DNA from: Deltaproteobacteria bacterium
GTDB taxonomy: Bacteria > Myxococcota_A > UBA9042 > DTJE01
Direction: 5' to 3'
Assembly (NCBI GenBank): GCA_029555025.1
Contig: JAKPTZ010000013.1
Location: 1-41,113, forward strand
Length of the DNA: 41,113 bases
Shown here: one piece after another, positions 1 to 8,258 of the stretch
Layout of the letters: each line of letters opens with the position of its first letter
Numbering within the stretch: position 1 is the stretch's first letter
The notes under the pieces: generated by a model
The model's input: the letters and a program-made list of their open reading frames with translations, nothing else
What the model was told of the DNA's origin: nothing
Databases searched by the model: none
Translations under genes and position numbers: made by a program

Positions 1-1856
1 GCCTCGACACCGACAAGCATGGCGGACCGCCCCAGAATCGACTCCCTGTACTCGGCAGGCTGCTGCATGAACAAGGTTACCGACGGCACGCTGACAAGCC
101 TGACCTTCAACCCGGCTGCCTCGATTGATGGAATCGCCGCGAAGCAGATCTGAACCTCGGAACCGCTGGCCAGCATGACCACGTCCGGGGTGCCGTCGCA
201 ATCCCGAAGCACATACCCGCCCAGGCGGACGCATTCCGGCCCGACCGCTTCGGGCCGCGGGAACGCCGGCACGTTCTGTCTTGTGGTCGCAACGGCTATC
301 GGCCCACGATCCCGTTCCAGGATCATCGACCAGCACCCGGCCATTTCAACCGGATCCGCCGGACGCAGAACCGTGAATCCCGGAATCGCCCGCAGCATTG
401 CAAGTTGCTCGACCGGCTGGTGGGTCGGACCGTCCTCGCCGACCCGGAAGCTGTCGTGCGAAAATACGAAGGTCGATGGCACGCGCATCAACGCTGCAAG
501 CCTGGCGGCAGGCTTCAGATAGTCCGAGAAGATAAGGAACGTGGCGCAGAACGGACGGAAGGCGCCGTGCAGCGCGATTCCATTGGTGATCGCGCCCATT
601 GCGTGTTCGCGAATGCCGAAATGCAGGTTGGCACCGGAATAATCGCCTCGTCGAACATCACCACCGCCCTTGATCACGGTATTGTTGGACGGCCCAAGGT
701 CGGCAGATCCACCGACAAGGTTTGGAACGGATTTGAAGGCCTCCTGCAGGGAAGCCCCGAATACCACGCGTGTCGCCTTGCCGGCGGCGGACATGGCGGA
801 ATCCAGGATGCGATCGATGACCGACGCGTCCGGACTGGCCGGATCGAAACATCCGTTCCACGCGGCCTGCCTGTCCGGGTTGGAATCCACGAAACGCGCG
901 AAGTCCCGATCCCACTGGCGGTGAAGCTCGGTGCCGGCACGACCGACCCCGGAAAAGAACTCCGCCACGTCCGCCGGAACATGGAATGTCGGTTCAAGCG
1001 GCCAGCCCAGGGCCAGCTTCGTCGCCTTGACTTCAGCGGCGCCAAGCGGCGCGCCGTGGGTTTCATGCGAACCCTCCATCGTTGCCGCGCCGCGTCCGAT
1101 GAAGGTGTTGCAGATGATAAGGCTGGGCTTGTCGGCAACGCCGACGGCAGCGTCGATCGCATCGTGTATCTGCTGGTGATCATGGCCGTCAACCGTACGG
1201 ACGTCCCAGCCCTGGGCAACGAAGCGTCCAGCCACGTCCTCGCCAAAGGCGAGATCGGTCGAACCCTCGATCGTGATGCGGTTCGAGTCGTATAGGCAGA
1301 CCAGGTTGCCAAGCCCCAGATGTCCGGCCAGCGACGCGGCCTCGTACGTGACACCTTCCATCATGTCCCCGTCGCCGCACAGCACGAAAACCCTGGATCC
1401 GACCGGACCGCCGTCGGCCGTATTGACGCGCGCGGCCAGCATCCTTGAAGCCAGCGCCATGCCGACACCGTGCGCGAACCCCTGCCCAAGCGGCCCTGTC
1501 GTGACCTCGACACCGTCCAGGAAGCCGTATTCCGGATGACCGGCAGCGCGGCTGCCCCATTGCCTGAACTGACGGATTTCATCCAGCTTCAGGTCGTAAC
1601 CGGTCAGGTGCATCAGGGAGTACTGAAGCATCGAGGCATGCCCGATGGACAGGATGAAGCGGTCACGATCCTTCCAGGCGGGATCCTTCGGGTCAAAGCG
1701 AAGGAAACCGGTCCAAAGTACAAAGGCGATGTCGGCCGCGCCCATCGGCGCGCCGGGATGACCCGACTTCGCCGCCTCGATCGCATCGACCGAAAGCATC
1801 TTGATGGTGTTGATGCACCTGGAACGCAATTCCGGGGAAATGTCCGATGGTTTCAT
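1..1856 (-). CDS. tkt: Transketolase, 3' end cut by window edge
   Basis: Thiamine-diphosphate enzyme of the cytoplasmic non-oxidative pentose phosphate pathway that transfers two-carbon ketol units between sugar phosphates. About 618 codons are visible in one unbroken frame, against about 660 for the family, so only the last 45 or so residues are missing beyond base 1. The ATG at 1856 has GAGAGG seven bases upstream. Diagnostic motifs are SGHPGAPMG (residues 31-39), TTGPLGQG (119-126) and the thiamine-diphosphate/metal motif GDGDMMEG (161-168). The pyrimidine-binding and C-terminal domains follow, ending at the window edge in a segment that aligns with the start of the last domain. It lies 67 bp downstream of panC on the same strand, separated by a palindrome and a short direct repeat, so co-transcription is possible. 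No odd residues were seen. Confidence 0.95.
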   Translation of the reverse strand, partial: MKPSDISPELRSRCINTIKMLSVDAIEAAKSGHPGAPMGAADIAFVLWTGFLRFDPKDPAWKDRDRFILSIGHASMLQYSLMHLTGYDLKLDEIRQFRQWGSRAAGHPEYGFLDGVEVTTGPLGQGFAHGVGMALASRMLAARVNTADGGPVGSRVFVLCGDGDMMEGVTYEAASLAGHLGLGNLVCLYDSNRITIEGSTDLAFGEDVAGRFVAQGWDVRTVDGHDHQQIHDAIDAAVGVADKPSLIICNTFIGRGAATMEGSHETHGAPLGAAEVKATKLALGWPLEPTFHVPADVAEFFSGVGRAGTELHRQWDRDFARFVDSNPDRQAAWNGCFDPASPDASVIDRILDSAMSAAGKATRVVFGASLQEAFKSVPNLVGGSADLGPSNNTVIKGGGDVRRGDYSGANLHFGIREHAMGAITNGIALHGAFRPFCATFLIFSDYLKPAARLAALMRVPSTFVFSHDSFRVGEDGPTHQPVEQLAMLRAIPGFTVLRPADPVEMAGCWSMILERDRGPIAVATTRQNVPAFPRPEAVGPECVRLGGYVLRDCDGTPDVVMLASGSEVQICFAAIPSIEAAGLKVRLVSVPSVTLFMQQPAEYRESILGRSAMLVGVE

Positions 1857-1869
1857 TTGTTGACCTCTC

Positions 1870-1933
1870 ATGCCTCGTTCACATGGGCGGGCGAATTTTC
1901 ATTCGCCCCTGCGGATGCCTCGTTCACATGGGC
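1870..1933. repeat. 19-bp direct repeat flanking a REP-like palindrome
   Basis: The 19-mer ATGCCTCGTTCACATGGGC occurs at 1870-1888 and again, identically, at 1915-1933. Between them lies the palindrome GGGCGAATTTTCATTCGCCC (1889-1908; 8-bp arms, 4-base loop). The right copy contains the last codons and the stop of panC, so the left copy is a duplicate of the panC 3' end. The arrangement looks like a target duplication or slippage product left when the palindromic element arrived. The same palindrome recurs in opposite orientation at 40774-40793. Confidence 0.8.
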
Positions 1934-2811
1934 TGGGGCGCCCAGACGCAATCCACCAGCCTGTTGTCAATCAACCGCGTCGCTCCGAACCTGACGGCGG
2001 TCACCAGCAGCACCTGCGTGGACTCCGCCCCGATTCGATTCAGATCGTCAAGCGTGACGGGATCACAGACATTAAAATACTCGACTTCGCCGCCGGCTTC
2101 CCGAATCTGCTGCCCCGCCCTCTTCACAATCGCCGCCGGCTGATGCTCCCCCTCACGAATCCATGCCTCGGAATCGACCAGGGTTCGGTTGATGACGGTG
2201 GCAGCCTCCCTCTGTTCCCGCGTCAGATAGACGTTCCTCGAAGACATGGCCAGACCGTCCGGCTCACGGACGATGGGATGCCGCACGATCCGGATATCCA
2301 GGTTCAAATCGGCGACCATCTGCTCGATCACCCTGACCTGCTGGAAGTCCTTCTGGCCGAAGACCGCGACATCAGGCTTGCAGATATTAAAAAGCTTCAG
2401 GACAACCTGGGCGACCCCGGCGAAGTGGTTCAACCTTGTAAGCCCGCACAGGTGCGCGGGAAGCCGGGTCAATTCCACCCTCGTCTGAAATCCGGAAGGA
2501 TACATTTCGCCTGGGTTCGGAAAGAAGACGGCATCCACGCCGATATCGGCAAGCTTTGCCAGATCTCCTTCCAGGTCGCGCGGATATCTTGAAAAGTCCT
2601 CTGACGGACCAAACTGAGTCGGATTGACGAAAATGCTGACAACGACCCTGTCGCATTGCCTTCGGGCTTCAACAACAAGATCAAGATGCCCTTTATGCAG
2701 GGCCCCCATCGTCGGAACAAGCCCGACGGCAAGCCCTTCGGAATGCCAGCCGCGGGACAAGGCCTGCATGCCCGCGGCCTGCCTGATTACCGTGATATCA
2801 CCCGCGTCCAT
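1924..2811 (-). CDS. panC: Pantothenate synthetase
   Basis: Condenses D-pantoate with beta-alanine using ATP, through a pantoyl-adenylate intermediate, in the last step of pantothenate (vitamin B5, CoA precursor) synthesis in the cytoplasm. The 295 residues match the usual family length. Visible motifs are the nucleotidyl-transferase HIGH-like segment PTMGALHKGHL near residues 33-43, FVNPTQFGP near 61-69, the pantoate-binding stretch LCGLTRLNHFAGV (the commoner form is RPGHF, so this is a mild variant), FGQKDFQQ and the KMSKS-like MSSRN. The ATG overlaps the panB stop by one base (TGATG), which implies translational coupling in a panBC operon. No aspartate decarboxylase gene (panD) is seen here. 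Confidence 0.96.
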   Translation of the reverse strand: MDAGDITVIRQAAGMQALSRGWHSEGLAVGLVPTMGALHKGHLDLVVEARRQCDRVVVSIFVNPTQFGPSEDFSRYPRDLEGDLAKLADIGVDAVFFPNPGEMYPSGFQTRVELTRLPAHLCGLTRLNHFAGVAQVVLKLFNICKPDVAVFGQKDFQQVRVIEQMVADLNLDIRIVRHPIVREPDGLAMSSRNVYLTREQREAATVINRTLVDSEAWIREGEHQPAAIVKRAGQQIREAGGEVEYFNVCDPVTLDDLNRIGAESTQVLLVTAVRFGATRLIDNRLVDCVWAPQPM

Positions 2812-3686
2812 CAGGATTCACCGCCACCCTTCCGGGCATCCACCGCGCCGGACGAACCGGCGGTGGCAGACGAGTAAAGGCCTTCGCCCGAAAAGGAATG
2901 CTGCGGCCCGGGAAATGCCCCGCCACGCACTTCATCGCCGAAGGTATCGACCGCGCCACGGATTACCGACGCCAAATCAGCGTATTTCTTCAGGAACCTC
3001 GGATTGAAATCCGGATTCATCCCAAGCATGTCATAAAGAACCAGAACCTGACCGTCGCAATTCGCCGACGCGCCGATCCCGATTGTCGGAATGCCAACCG
3101 TTTCGGTAATCCTTGCGGCCAGCGACGCGGGAATGCCCTCCAGCACAATCGAATATGCCCCGGCCTCGGCGACAGCGACCGCGTCTTCCAGGATCGCCGC
3201 GGCGGCCCCGGCATCACGCCCCTGGATCTTGAAGCCGCCCATCTCATTGAACGACTGGGGCGTTAACCCGACATGCCCCATCACCGGGATTCCGGCCTGA
3301 ACCAGCCTTGAAATCGTCTCGGCGACGCGCACGCCGCCTTCCAGCTTCACGGCGTTCGCCCTTCCGACCGAAAGCAGCATCCCGGCGTTGCGCATCGCCT
3401 CCTGGGTACTGACCTGGAACGTCATGAAAGGCATGTCGGCAATGATGTGGGCGTCCTGGCCGGCGCCACGCCGCACGCACCTTGTATGATAAATGACGTC
3501 GTCCAGCGTAACTTCCAGCGTGTCCGAACGTCCCTGAATTACGTTTCCAAGCGAATCGCCGACCAGTATCGCATCGATGGACGTCTTGGAAATCAGACTG
3601 GCAAATGTCGCGTCATAGCAAGTCAGGACGACCAGTTTTCCCTGGCCCTTCTTGGACTTGAAAGATTGAGCTGTCAAATTTCGCAT
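2811..3686 (-). CDS. panB: 3-methyl-2-oxobutanoate hydroxymethyltransferase (ketopantoate hydroxymethyltransferase)
   Basis: Adds a hydroxymethyl group from 5,10-methylenetetrahydrofolate to alpha-ketoisovalerate to give ketopantoate, the first committed step to pantothenate. The 291-residue protein begins at the ATG at 3686, with GGGG seven bases upstream. The frame stays open much further upstream, but the family begins at MRNLTAQSF. Family features are the early LTCYDATFA, LVGDSLGNV (metal-binding Asp), DMPFMTFQ, VKLEGG and GHVGLTPQ segments of the TIM barrel, followed by IGIGAS and the DMLGM tail. The C-terminal 25 residues are a low-complexity Gly/Ser/Ala extension. It is the first gene of the coupled panBC pair. 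Confidence 0.95.
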   Translation of the reverse strand: MRNLTAQSFKSKKGQGKLVVLTCYDATFASLISKTSIDAILVGDSLGNVIQGRSDTLEVTLDDVIYHTRCVRRGAGQDAHIIADMPFMTFQVSTQEAMRNAGMLLSVGRANAVKLEGGVRVAETISRLVQAGIPVMGHVGLTPQSFNEMGGFKIQGRDAGAAAAILEDAVAVAEAGAYSIVLEGIPASLAARITETVGIPTIGIGASANCDGQVLVLYDMLGMNPDFNPRFLKKYADLASVIRGAVDTFGDEVRGGAFPGPQHSFSGEGLYSSATAGSSGAVDARKGGGES

Positions 3687-3822
3687 CGGTTGCCCCAGTG
3701 TTTCTCGACCCCGCGGATTGAACCGTGACGGTGGCCGGAATGTGGGCCAAGGGTATCGCACCATTCCCCCGGGGGCAATAGCCCGGAATAAATCACCGGC
3801 GCCGCCGTTAGGTTCATCAAGG

Positions 3823-3852
3823 TTGACTTGAACGACCGATTGTCCGAATATT
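3823..3852 (+). promoter_or_regulatory. Putative sigma-70 promoter for the skp-like gene
   Basis: TTGACT at 3823-3828 (5 of 6 to the -35 consensus) is followed after 18 bp by AATATT at 3847-3852 (4 of 6 to the -10 consensus). It lies about 90 bp upstream of the Skp/OmpH start and in the gap between this gene and the divergent panB. The assignment rests only on the match to consensus. Confidence 0.4.
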
Positions 3853-3938
3853 GCGCGGACGTTTTTTTCCCGTCCCGGCCGGATGACCTGTCGCGACGGT
3901 CGGTTCTCGGAATCGTTTCCAAACTGGAGGAATCCCGG

Positions 3939-4460
3939 ATGAATTTCCGTAATGCCTGTGCTCTTGTCGCTGTTGCCGTTGTGATGGCTTTTTCGGTGCC
4001 CGTTATGGCCCAGACCGTCAAGATTGGCGTGATCAACATGCAGAAGGCCCTGTCCCAGACGATTGAAGGCAAGGCCGCGCTGAAGAAGCTTGAAGACATG
4101 CAGAAGCGCATGGAAAAGGAACTGAAGGCGAAGCAGGACGAAATCGTCAGGCTGGAAGAAGACCTGAAGAGCCAGGTTCCCCTGATGAACGACGACATGA
4201 AGCGCCAGAAGCTGGGTGAATTCCAGAAGAAGGCCGCCGACTTCCAGGAAGCCTACCAGAACAGTGCCAAAAAGATCGGCGAGGAACAGCAGAAGCTGAT
4301 GGCCCCGATCCTGGCCCGTTTTGAAAAGATCGTCACGAAGCTTGGCAAGGACGAAAACTTCACCGCGATTCTTCACGGCGAAGTCGTCCTTTATTCATCG
4401 GCGTCGATCGACCTGACTGACCGCATTTCCAAGATGTACGATTCGGGCGCCGGCAAGTAA
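3939..4460 (+). CDS. skp: Skp/OmpH-family periplasmic chaperone
   Basis: Periplasmic holdase that keeps outer-membrane proteins soluble on their way to the BAM complex. The 173-residue product has a signal peptide (hydrophobic core VAVAVVMAFSVPV, probable cleavage after VMA before QT), then the short beta motif KIGVINMQKAL, then a long Lys/Glu-rich coiled coil (about residues 48-125) and a C-terminal YSS.SIDLTDRI strand, which is the Skp/OmpH order. The start chosen is the ATG at 3939, with CTGGAGG at 3924-3930; an upstream in-frame codon has no ribosome site and would bury the signal peptide. Skp genes usually sit beside bamA/lpxD, but here the neighbour is a rhomboid protease. It diverges from panB. 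Confidence 0.88.
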   Translation: MNFRNACALVAVAVVMAFSVPVMAQTVKIGVINMQKALSQTIEGKAALKKLEDMQKRMEKELKAKQDEIVRLEEDLKSQVPLMNDDMKRQKLGEFQKKAADFQEAYQNSAKKIGEEQQKLMAPILARFEKIVTKLGKDENFTAILHGEVVLYSSASIDLTDRISKMYDSGAGK

Positions 4461-4487
4461 GCGCCCCACCTGTCCAGGAGCATTAAC

Positions 4488-5201
4488 GTGCGCCGCGGAT
4501 TTCCAGGATTGCGGCGATTCTTTCCCAAGCCCACGCGGGCCGTCGGGATCATCCTTTTCGCCTGCATCGCCATTCACGTCGTATTCCTTCTGTCGATCAA
4601 GCACGCGCCCATCTGGGCAATGAGAATGCTCGAGTACGGCGCGCTGACGCCGGCGACCGTCCTTCATCGTCCGTGGACCATCATCACGATGGCCTTCCTG
4701 CACGATCCCCACAGCCTGATGCACATCATCTTCAACATGATGGCCCTGTGGAGCATCGGTCCGTGGCTCGAGCGCGCGCTGGGCACCCGCCGCTTTTCCA
4801 TTTTGTACGCCATCTCGCTGCTGGCCGGATCGCTTGTCTTCGTTCTGAAGGGCTTTGTTTCCGGGGGAGTGTCAGGCCCGGCAATCGGGGCTTCCGGGGC
4901 CATCATGGGTGTGGTGGTCGGCTTCGGGTTCGTTTTCCCGGAAGTCGAGTTGCGTCTTTTCGGCGTGGCGCCGCTGAAGGCGAAGAACATCTTCTGGGCG
5001 GCCATCCTTGTTGACACAATCATGGTCATCATGAATGTGCCAATCGCGGTGTCCGTGCATATCGGTGGCATGCTCGGGTCATGGCTTTACCTGAGGCGAC
5101 CCTGGAATCCGCGCTACCGGATGTGGCTGTCGAATCGTATCCGCAATAAAATCAACTGGCTTCGAATCAAATACCGCCTGTGGAAAGCGAGCAGACCGTG
5201 A
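4488..5201 (+). CDS. Rhomboid-family intramembrane serine protease
   Basis: Predicted inner-membrane protease that cuts transmembrane segments of client proteins. The 237-residue protein begins with GTG at 4488, preceded by AGGAG at 4476-4480. Six or so hydrophobic segments are visible. The rhomboid signatures are present: H79-x3-N83 in the second segment (LMHIIFNM), the nucleophile S136 in GASGAIMG, and the partner H191 in VSVHIGGMLG, equivalent to the Ser-His dyad of GlpG. The C-terminus is a basic, Arg/Lys/Trp-rich cytoplasmic tail of about 35 residues. It follows skp by 27 bp and overlaps the next gene by four bases (GTGA), so it is probably in an operon with it. The substrate cannot be told from the sequence. 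Confidence 0.9.
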   Translation: MRRGFPGLRRFFPKPTRAVGIILFACIAIHVVFLLSIKHAPIWAMRMLEYGALTPATVLHRPWTIITMAFLHDPHSLMHIIFNMMALWSIGPWLERALGTRRFSILYAISLLAGSLVFVLKGFVSGGVSGPAIGASGAIMGVVVGFGFVFPEVELRLFGVAPLKAKNIFWAAILVDTIMVIMNVPIAVSVHIGGMLGSWLYLRRPWNPRYRMWLSNRIRNKINWLRIKYRLWKASRP

Positions 5202-6841
5202 ATGAAACCAGACTGAAGTTCGCCGGATGCCTGATCATCGCGGCCGCCGCCGTGGCCGCATATTTTCCGGTCTTTTCGAACTCGTTCGCCTGGGATGACG
5301 AATACCTGGTTCTGAAAAACCCGGCCATCCATGACCTTTCCAGCATCCCGGGCTTCTTCACGGATTCCTGGGCCGGCGGCGTCGATTACGAACTCGGCCA
5401 GGCCCAGAACAAGCCGTATTTCAGACCGATGGCGCTGACTTCGATGACCCTGGACTGGGCCGTTGCCGGACCGGATCCGGTCGTCTTTCATGCGACGAAC
5501 CTGATGATCCACATTGTGGCGGCCTGGTGCCTGTTCCTGTGGCTGCTGAAGGTATTTTCGGATACGCCACGTAACGCCAGCGGGACGTTCCGCCGCATTC
5601 CGACGCCCGTGCTGGCTGCCTTCGTCGGCGCCATCGGCTGGGCGGTTCATCCTGTTTCGACCGAGGCCGTCAACCTGGTTTCGTATCGCACCAGCCTGAT
5701 TTCAGGCCTGACCATCTTCGCGGGGCTGATGCTTCTTACGCCAAGATCCCGGGCCGACGAACCGGGGCGAAGCGGCATTGCGGCCGTCATTGGCGCAACG
5801 CTCCTGTACGCCGTCGGACTGCTGTCAAAAGAAACCACGCTTGTGATGCCGGGACTTCTTTTCGTCATGGATATCGCGGCCGGACGTCTGCGCTTCCGTC
5901 AAAAGGGGGAAAAGGGTCGCCGCCTTTTGTCGGGCCCGACCGCGATGCGCATCGCCAGGGTCTATGTACCGCTTGCGATTGTGGCGATTGTCTGGCTTGG
6001 TCTTCGATCCCGGTTCACGGGCGAAGGCGTTTACACGTACTTCGACGGCCTGACGTTCGGCCAGTCGATCCTGATGTTCGGCCGCATCTTTTACCTTTAC
6101 GTCAGGCTGGCCGTGGCGCCCTGGCCGCTTTGCCCCTTCTATGACTGGGGCATCCTCGGCGTCCCGAAGTCGATTCTGGAACCCGACATCGCCGCAGGCT
6201 TCATACTGTTCGCGCTGATCTTCGGCGGGGCGGTCAGGTTCGTCCGACGAAACGTGCTCGCTTCGGCCGGATTGTTCTTCTTCCTGGTCGCGCTGCTTCC
6301 CGTGTCCCACATCATCCCGTTCTTTGACGCCGCGGGCGACCGATTCATGTACGTTCCCCTGGCCGGTCTGGCCCTGGCAGCAGGTGGGGCCGCGATAAGT
6401 TCGAATTCCGCCCGCAGGTTCCAGGTTCCGTTGAAGATCGTGTCTTTTCTGGTTATTGCCGTCTTCATGCTGCTTTCAGCCGCCCGTTCCGCCCAGTGGA
6501 AGGACAGCGAAACAATGCTGCGCGTAACCACGCGGGACTTCCCGACATCGATTTCAGCACACCTCGGACTTGGGCGCCTGCTGCTGGAAAAGAGCCGTCC
6601 AACCGAAGCCGTGGTTCCGTTGAAGCACGTCACCGACATCGCGCCGAACCTGGCGATCGGTCACGCACTTCTGGCCGTGGCGCATGCCCGCAACGGCGAC
6701 ATCGCCGCCGCCCGACTGACCCTGCGAAACTCGCCGATGCCTCCTTCCGGAGAAGTCTCGGCCATCCAACTTGCCCGCAGTGAACTGATCAAATCAGGCA
6801 ATGAAAGGCTGGCCATGCGCCTTGGCCTGATGAGTCCTTGA
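5198..6841 (+). CDS. TMTC-like multi-pass membrane protein with C-terminal TPRs (putative GT-C glycosyltransferase)
   Basis: About 547 residues. The N-terminal two thirds is a chain of roughly ten membrane segments. The first extracytoplasmic loop carries the acidic pair WDDEYL and the NPAIHDLS segment, followed by KPYFRP..LT; later come HPVSTEAVNLVSYR and LSKETTLVMP. This pattern is that of TMTC/GT-C proteins, which use lipid-linked sugars to glycosylate secreted proteins. The last 110 residues form tetratricopeptide-like helices (ISAHLGLGRLLLEKS..., LAIGHALLAVAHARNGD). The GTG at 5198 overlaps the rhomboid stop as GTGA and has a GGAAAGCGAG stretch in front; another in-frame GTG at 5180 has no ribosome site. 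Sugar donor and acceptor are unknown, and the enzymatic role is an inference from the family pattern. Confidence 0.75.
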   Translation: MNETRLKFAGCLIIAAAAVAAYFPVFSNSFAWDDEYLVLKNPAIHDLSSIPGFFTDSWAGGVDYELGQAQNKPYFRPMALTSMTLDWAVAGPDPVVFHATNLMIHIVAAWCLFLWLLKVFSDTPRNASGTFRRIPTPVLAAFVGAIGWAVHPVSTEAVNLVSYRTSLISGLTIFAGLMLLTPRSRADEPGRSGIAAVIGATLLYAVGLLSKETTLVMPGLLFVMDIAAGRLRFRQKGEKGRRLLSGPTAMRIARVYVPLAIVAIVWLGLRSRFTGEGVYTYFDGLTFGQSILMFGRIFYLYVRLAVAPWPLCPFYDWGILGVPKSILEPDIAAGFILFALIFGGAVRFVRRNVLASAGLFFFLVALLPVSHIIPFFDAAGDRFMYVPLAGLALAAGGAAISSNSARRFQVPLKIVSFLVIAVFMLLSAARSAQWKDSETMLRVTTRDFPTSISAHLGLGRLLLEKSRPTEAVVPLKHVTDIAPNLAIGHALLAVAHARNGDIAAARLTLRNSPMPPSGEVSAIQLARSELIKSGNERLAMRLGLMSP

Positions 6842-7031
6842 CAGACCGGAAGAAGAGTCTTTCCAATTACACTTCGATCTCCGCACGCTTCCGACCTTTC
6901 TCCATTGCACCGGATGCATCCTGCCAACGAGTCCTGCCCGCATATAAGCAATTTGCGACACAGGCGCCGGTTGTTTGACACCAGGTTCAATCGCGTGGCA
7001 GACTTCCTCCGATTGCAACCGAGGATTTTCG

Positions 7032-8174
7032 ATGAAACGTGCGAATCGCCTGCGCATCCTGACGACGCCCCTTGCCGTGATTCTTCCGCTGCTGGTGCTT
7101 TCCGCATGCGGTCAAGACCACGCTGACGTCAACGTCCCATGGGAATCATTCACACCTACGACCGTTGCCACGATGGTCGCGCGCCTGCCCGGCGCCGACA
7201 GCCCATCCGGCACCATCAGAATCGTCGGGGAAGCCACAATCAACGGGCGCACATTCCAATCCTACAAAGTCGCCCTGGATCCCGAACATCCCCAGAACGG
7301 CATCGAACTGTGGATCGAGAAGGAAGACGAAAATACTTTCACCTTCCAGGGTTACGAAGAACCGGGAGTGATGTCGGTCGTGGCGAATCAGCCCCACACG
7401 ATTCACACGGACGGCCCCGAAGGCGTCCCGGAGATTGTAACCTTCAACGCGACATCCACCACTTTCGAGTCGGGCGAATCACTTCCTGGAACCGCGGTCA
7501 TCGAGTACGTGAAAGTGTCTGACGACGAGACGATCGATACCGCCTTCGGCACTCTGTCCGGGGTCAAGCACTTCTCGGGAACGGTCACGCTGCAGGGAGA
7601 AGCCGCCCCGGCCCTGGTCGCAGGAACGCCCCTGGACGTCGAAATCTGGTACCACCCATCGTTCGGCCTGGTCAAGGGGGACATGCCGCTTCTGGGCGTG
7701 GGTCTTGACATGGCGGGCGAGGATGATTGCGGCGACCCGTTGACGCCAGGTTTCAACACCATCCGCAAGGTTGGCGTGGTTCAGCCCGGTGGCGAGCCAT
7801 TCCGGCTTTCGACGTACGACTGCTCCGGCAAATTCAACGCCGACAAGAACACACACGCCAAGATGCTGCTGGAACTGCGATTCGCCGACGATGAGATGGC
7901 CCGGACAACCACACCACCGCCCGTTTTCGAAACTTTCGGGACGATCCTGGGCTATTTCCCGGAGTATCTGACGCCTTCCTCGCTCAGCATCTTCCACCCC
8001 GAAGAAAACGGCCAGGGTTACACATTCTGGTATGCACTGGTTGACCAGGCCGCGAAAAACATCGATGGGGACGACGGCATCTCTTACCGAATCGAAGTCG
8101 AACCGGCCGATTACATGACGAATGCCGTGCGCGCGACCGCCCGCATCTTCTACAAGGTGATTCCCGTGCCGTGA
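7032..8174 (+). CDS. Lipoprotein of unknown function
   Basis: The 380-residue product starts at an ATG with GAGG eight bases upstream. A basic N-terminus, a hydrophobic stretch and the lipobox LSAC (Cys26) mark it as a lipoprotein exported by Sec and lipidated. The mature part is rich in beta-prone segments and resembles no family I recognise; a region such as VEIWYHPSFGLVKGDMPLLG suggests a beta-sandwich or barrel-like fold. There are three Cys residues after the lipid-anchored one (DDCGD and YDCSG region). The 190-bp leader holds a perfect TTGACA (6975-6980) but no good -10 at the right distance. A small hairpin follows the stop, and the next gene converges. Confidence 0.75.
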   Translation: MKRANRLRILTTPLAVILPLLVLSACGQDHADVNVPWESFTPTTVATMVARLPGADSPSGTIRIVGEATINGRTFQSYKVALDPEHPQNGIELWIEKEDENTFTFQGYEEPGVMSVVANQPHTIHTDGPEGVPEIVTFNATSTTFESGESLPGTAVIEYVKVSDDETIDTAFGTLSGVKHFSGTVTLQGEAAPALVAGTPLDVEIWYHPSFGLVKGDMPLLGVGLDMAGEDDCGDPLTPGFNTIRKVGVVQPGGEPFRLSTYDCSGKFNADKNTHAKMLLELRFADDEMARTTTPPPVFETFGTILGYFPEYLTPSSLSIFHPEENGQGYTFWYALVDQAAKNIDGDDGISYRIEVEPADYMTNAVRATARIFYKVIPVP

Positions 8175-8189
8175 CGGCCGATCGGGCCG
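8175..8189 (+). terminator. Short GC hairpin directly after the lipoprotein stop
   Basis: CGGCC-GATCG-GGCCG begins one base after the TGA at 8172-8174, between convergent genes. There is no T-run behind it, so it would be a weak or Rho-assisted terminator at best. Confidence 0.25.
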
Positions 8190-8258
8190 ATCCACTGAAG
8201 AATTGACAACAGAACGAAGCCACGGGAACGCCTGTGTGCGCCAGGCTCGGGAATCCGG

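Noticed and set aside
405-1295. Plus-strand 296-codon frame
   Set aside because: Antisense shadow of transketolase, whose minus-strand frame is continuous with all motifs.
3687-4376. 230-codon upstream extension of panB
   Set aside because: It is antisense to the Skp-like gene, has no family similarity, and panB proteins start at the ATG at 3686.
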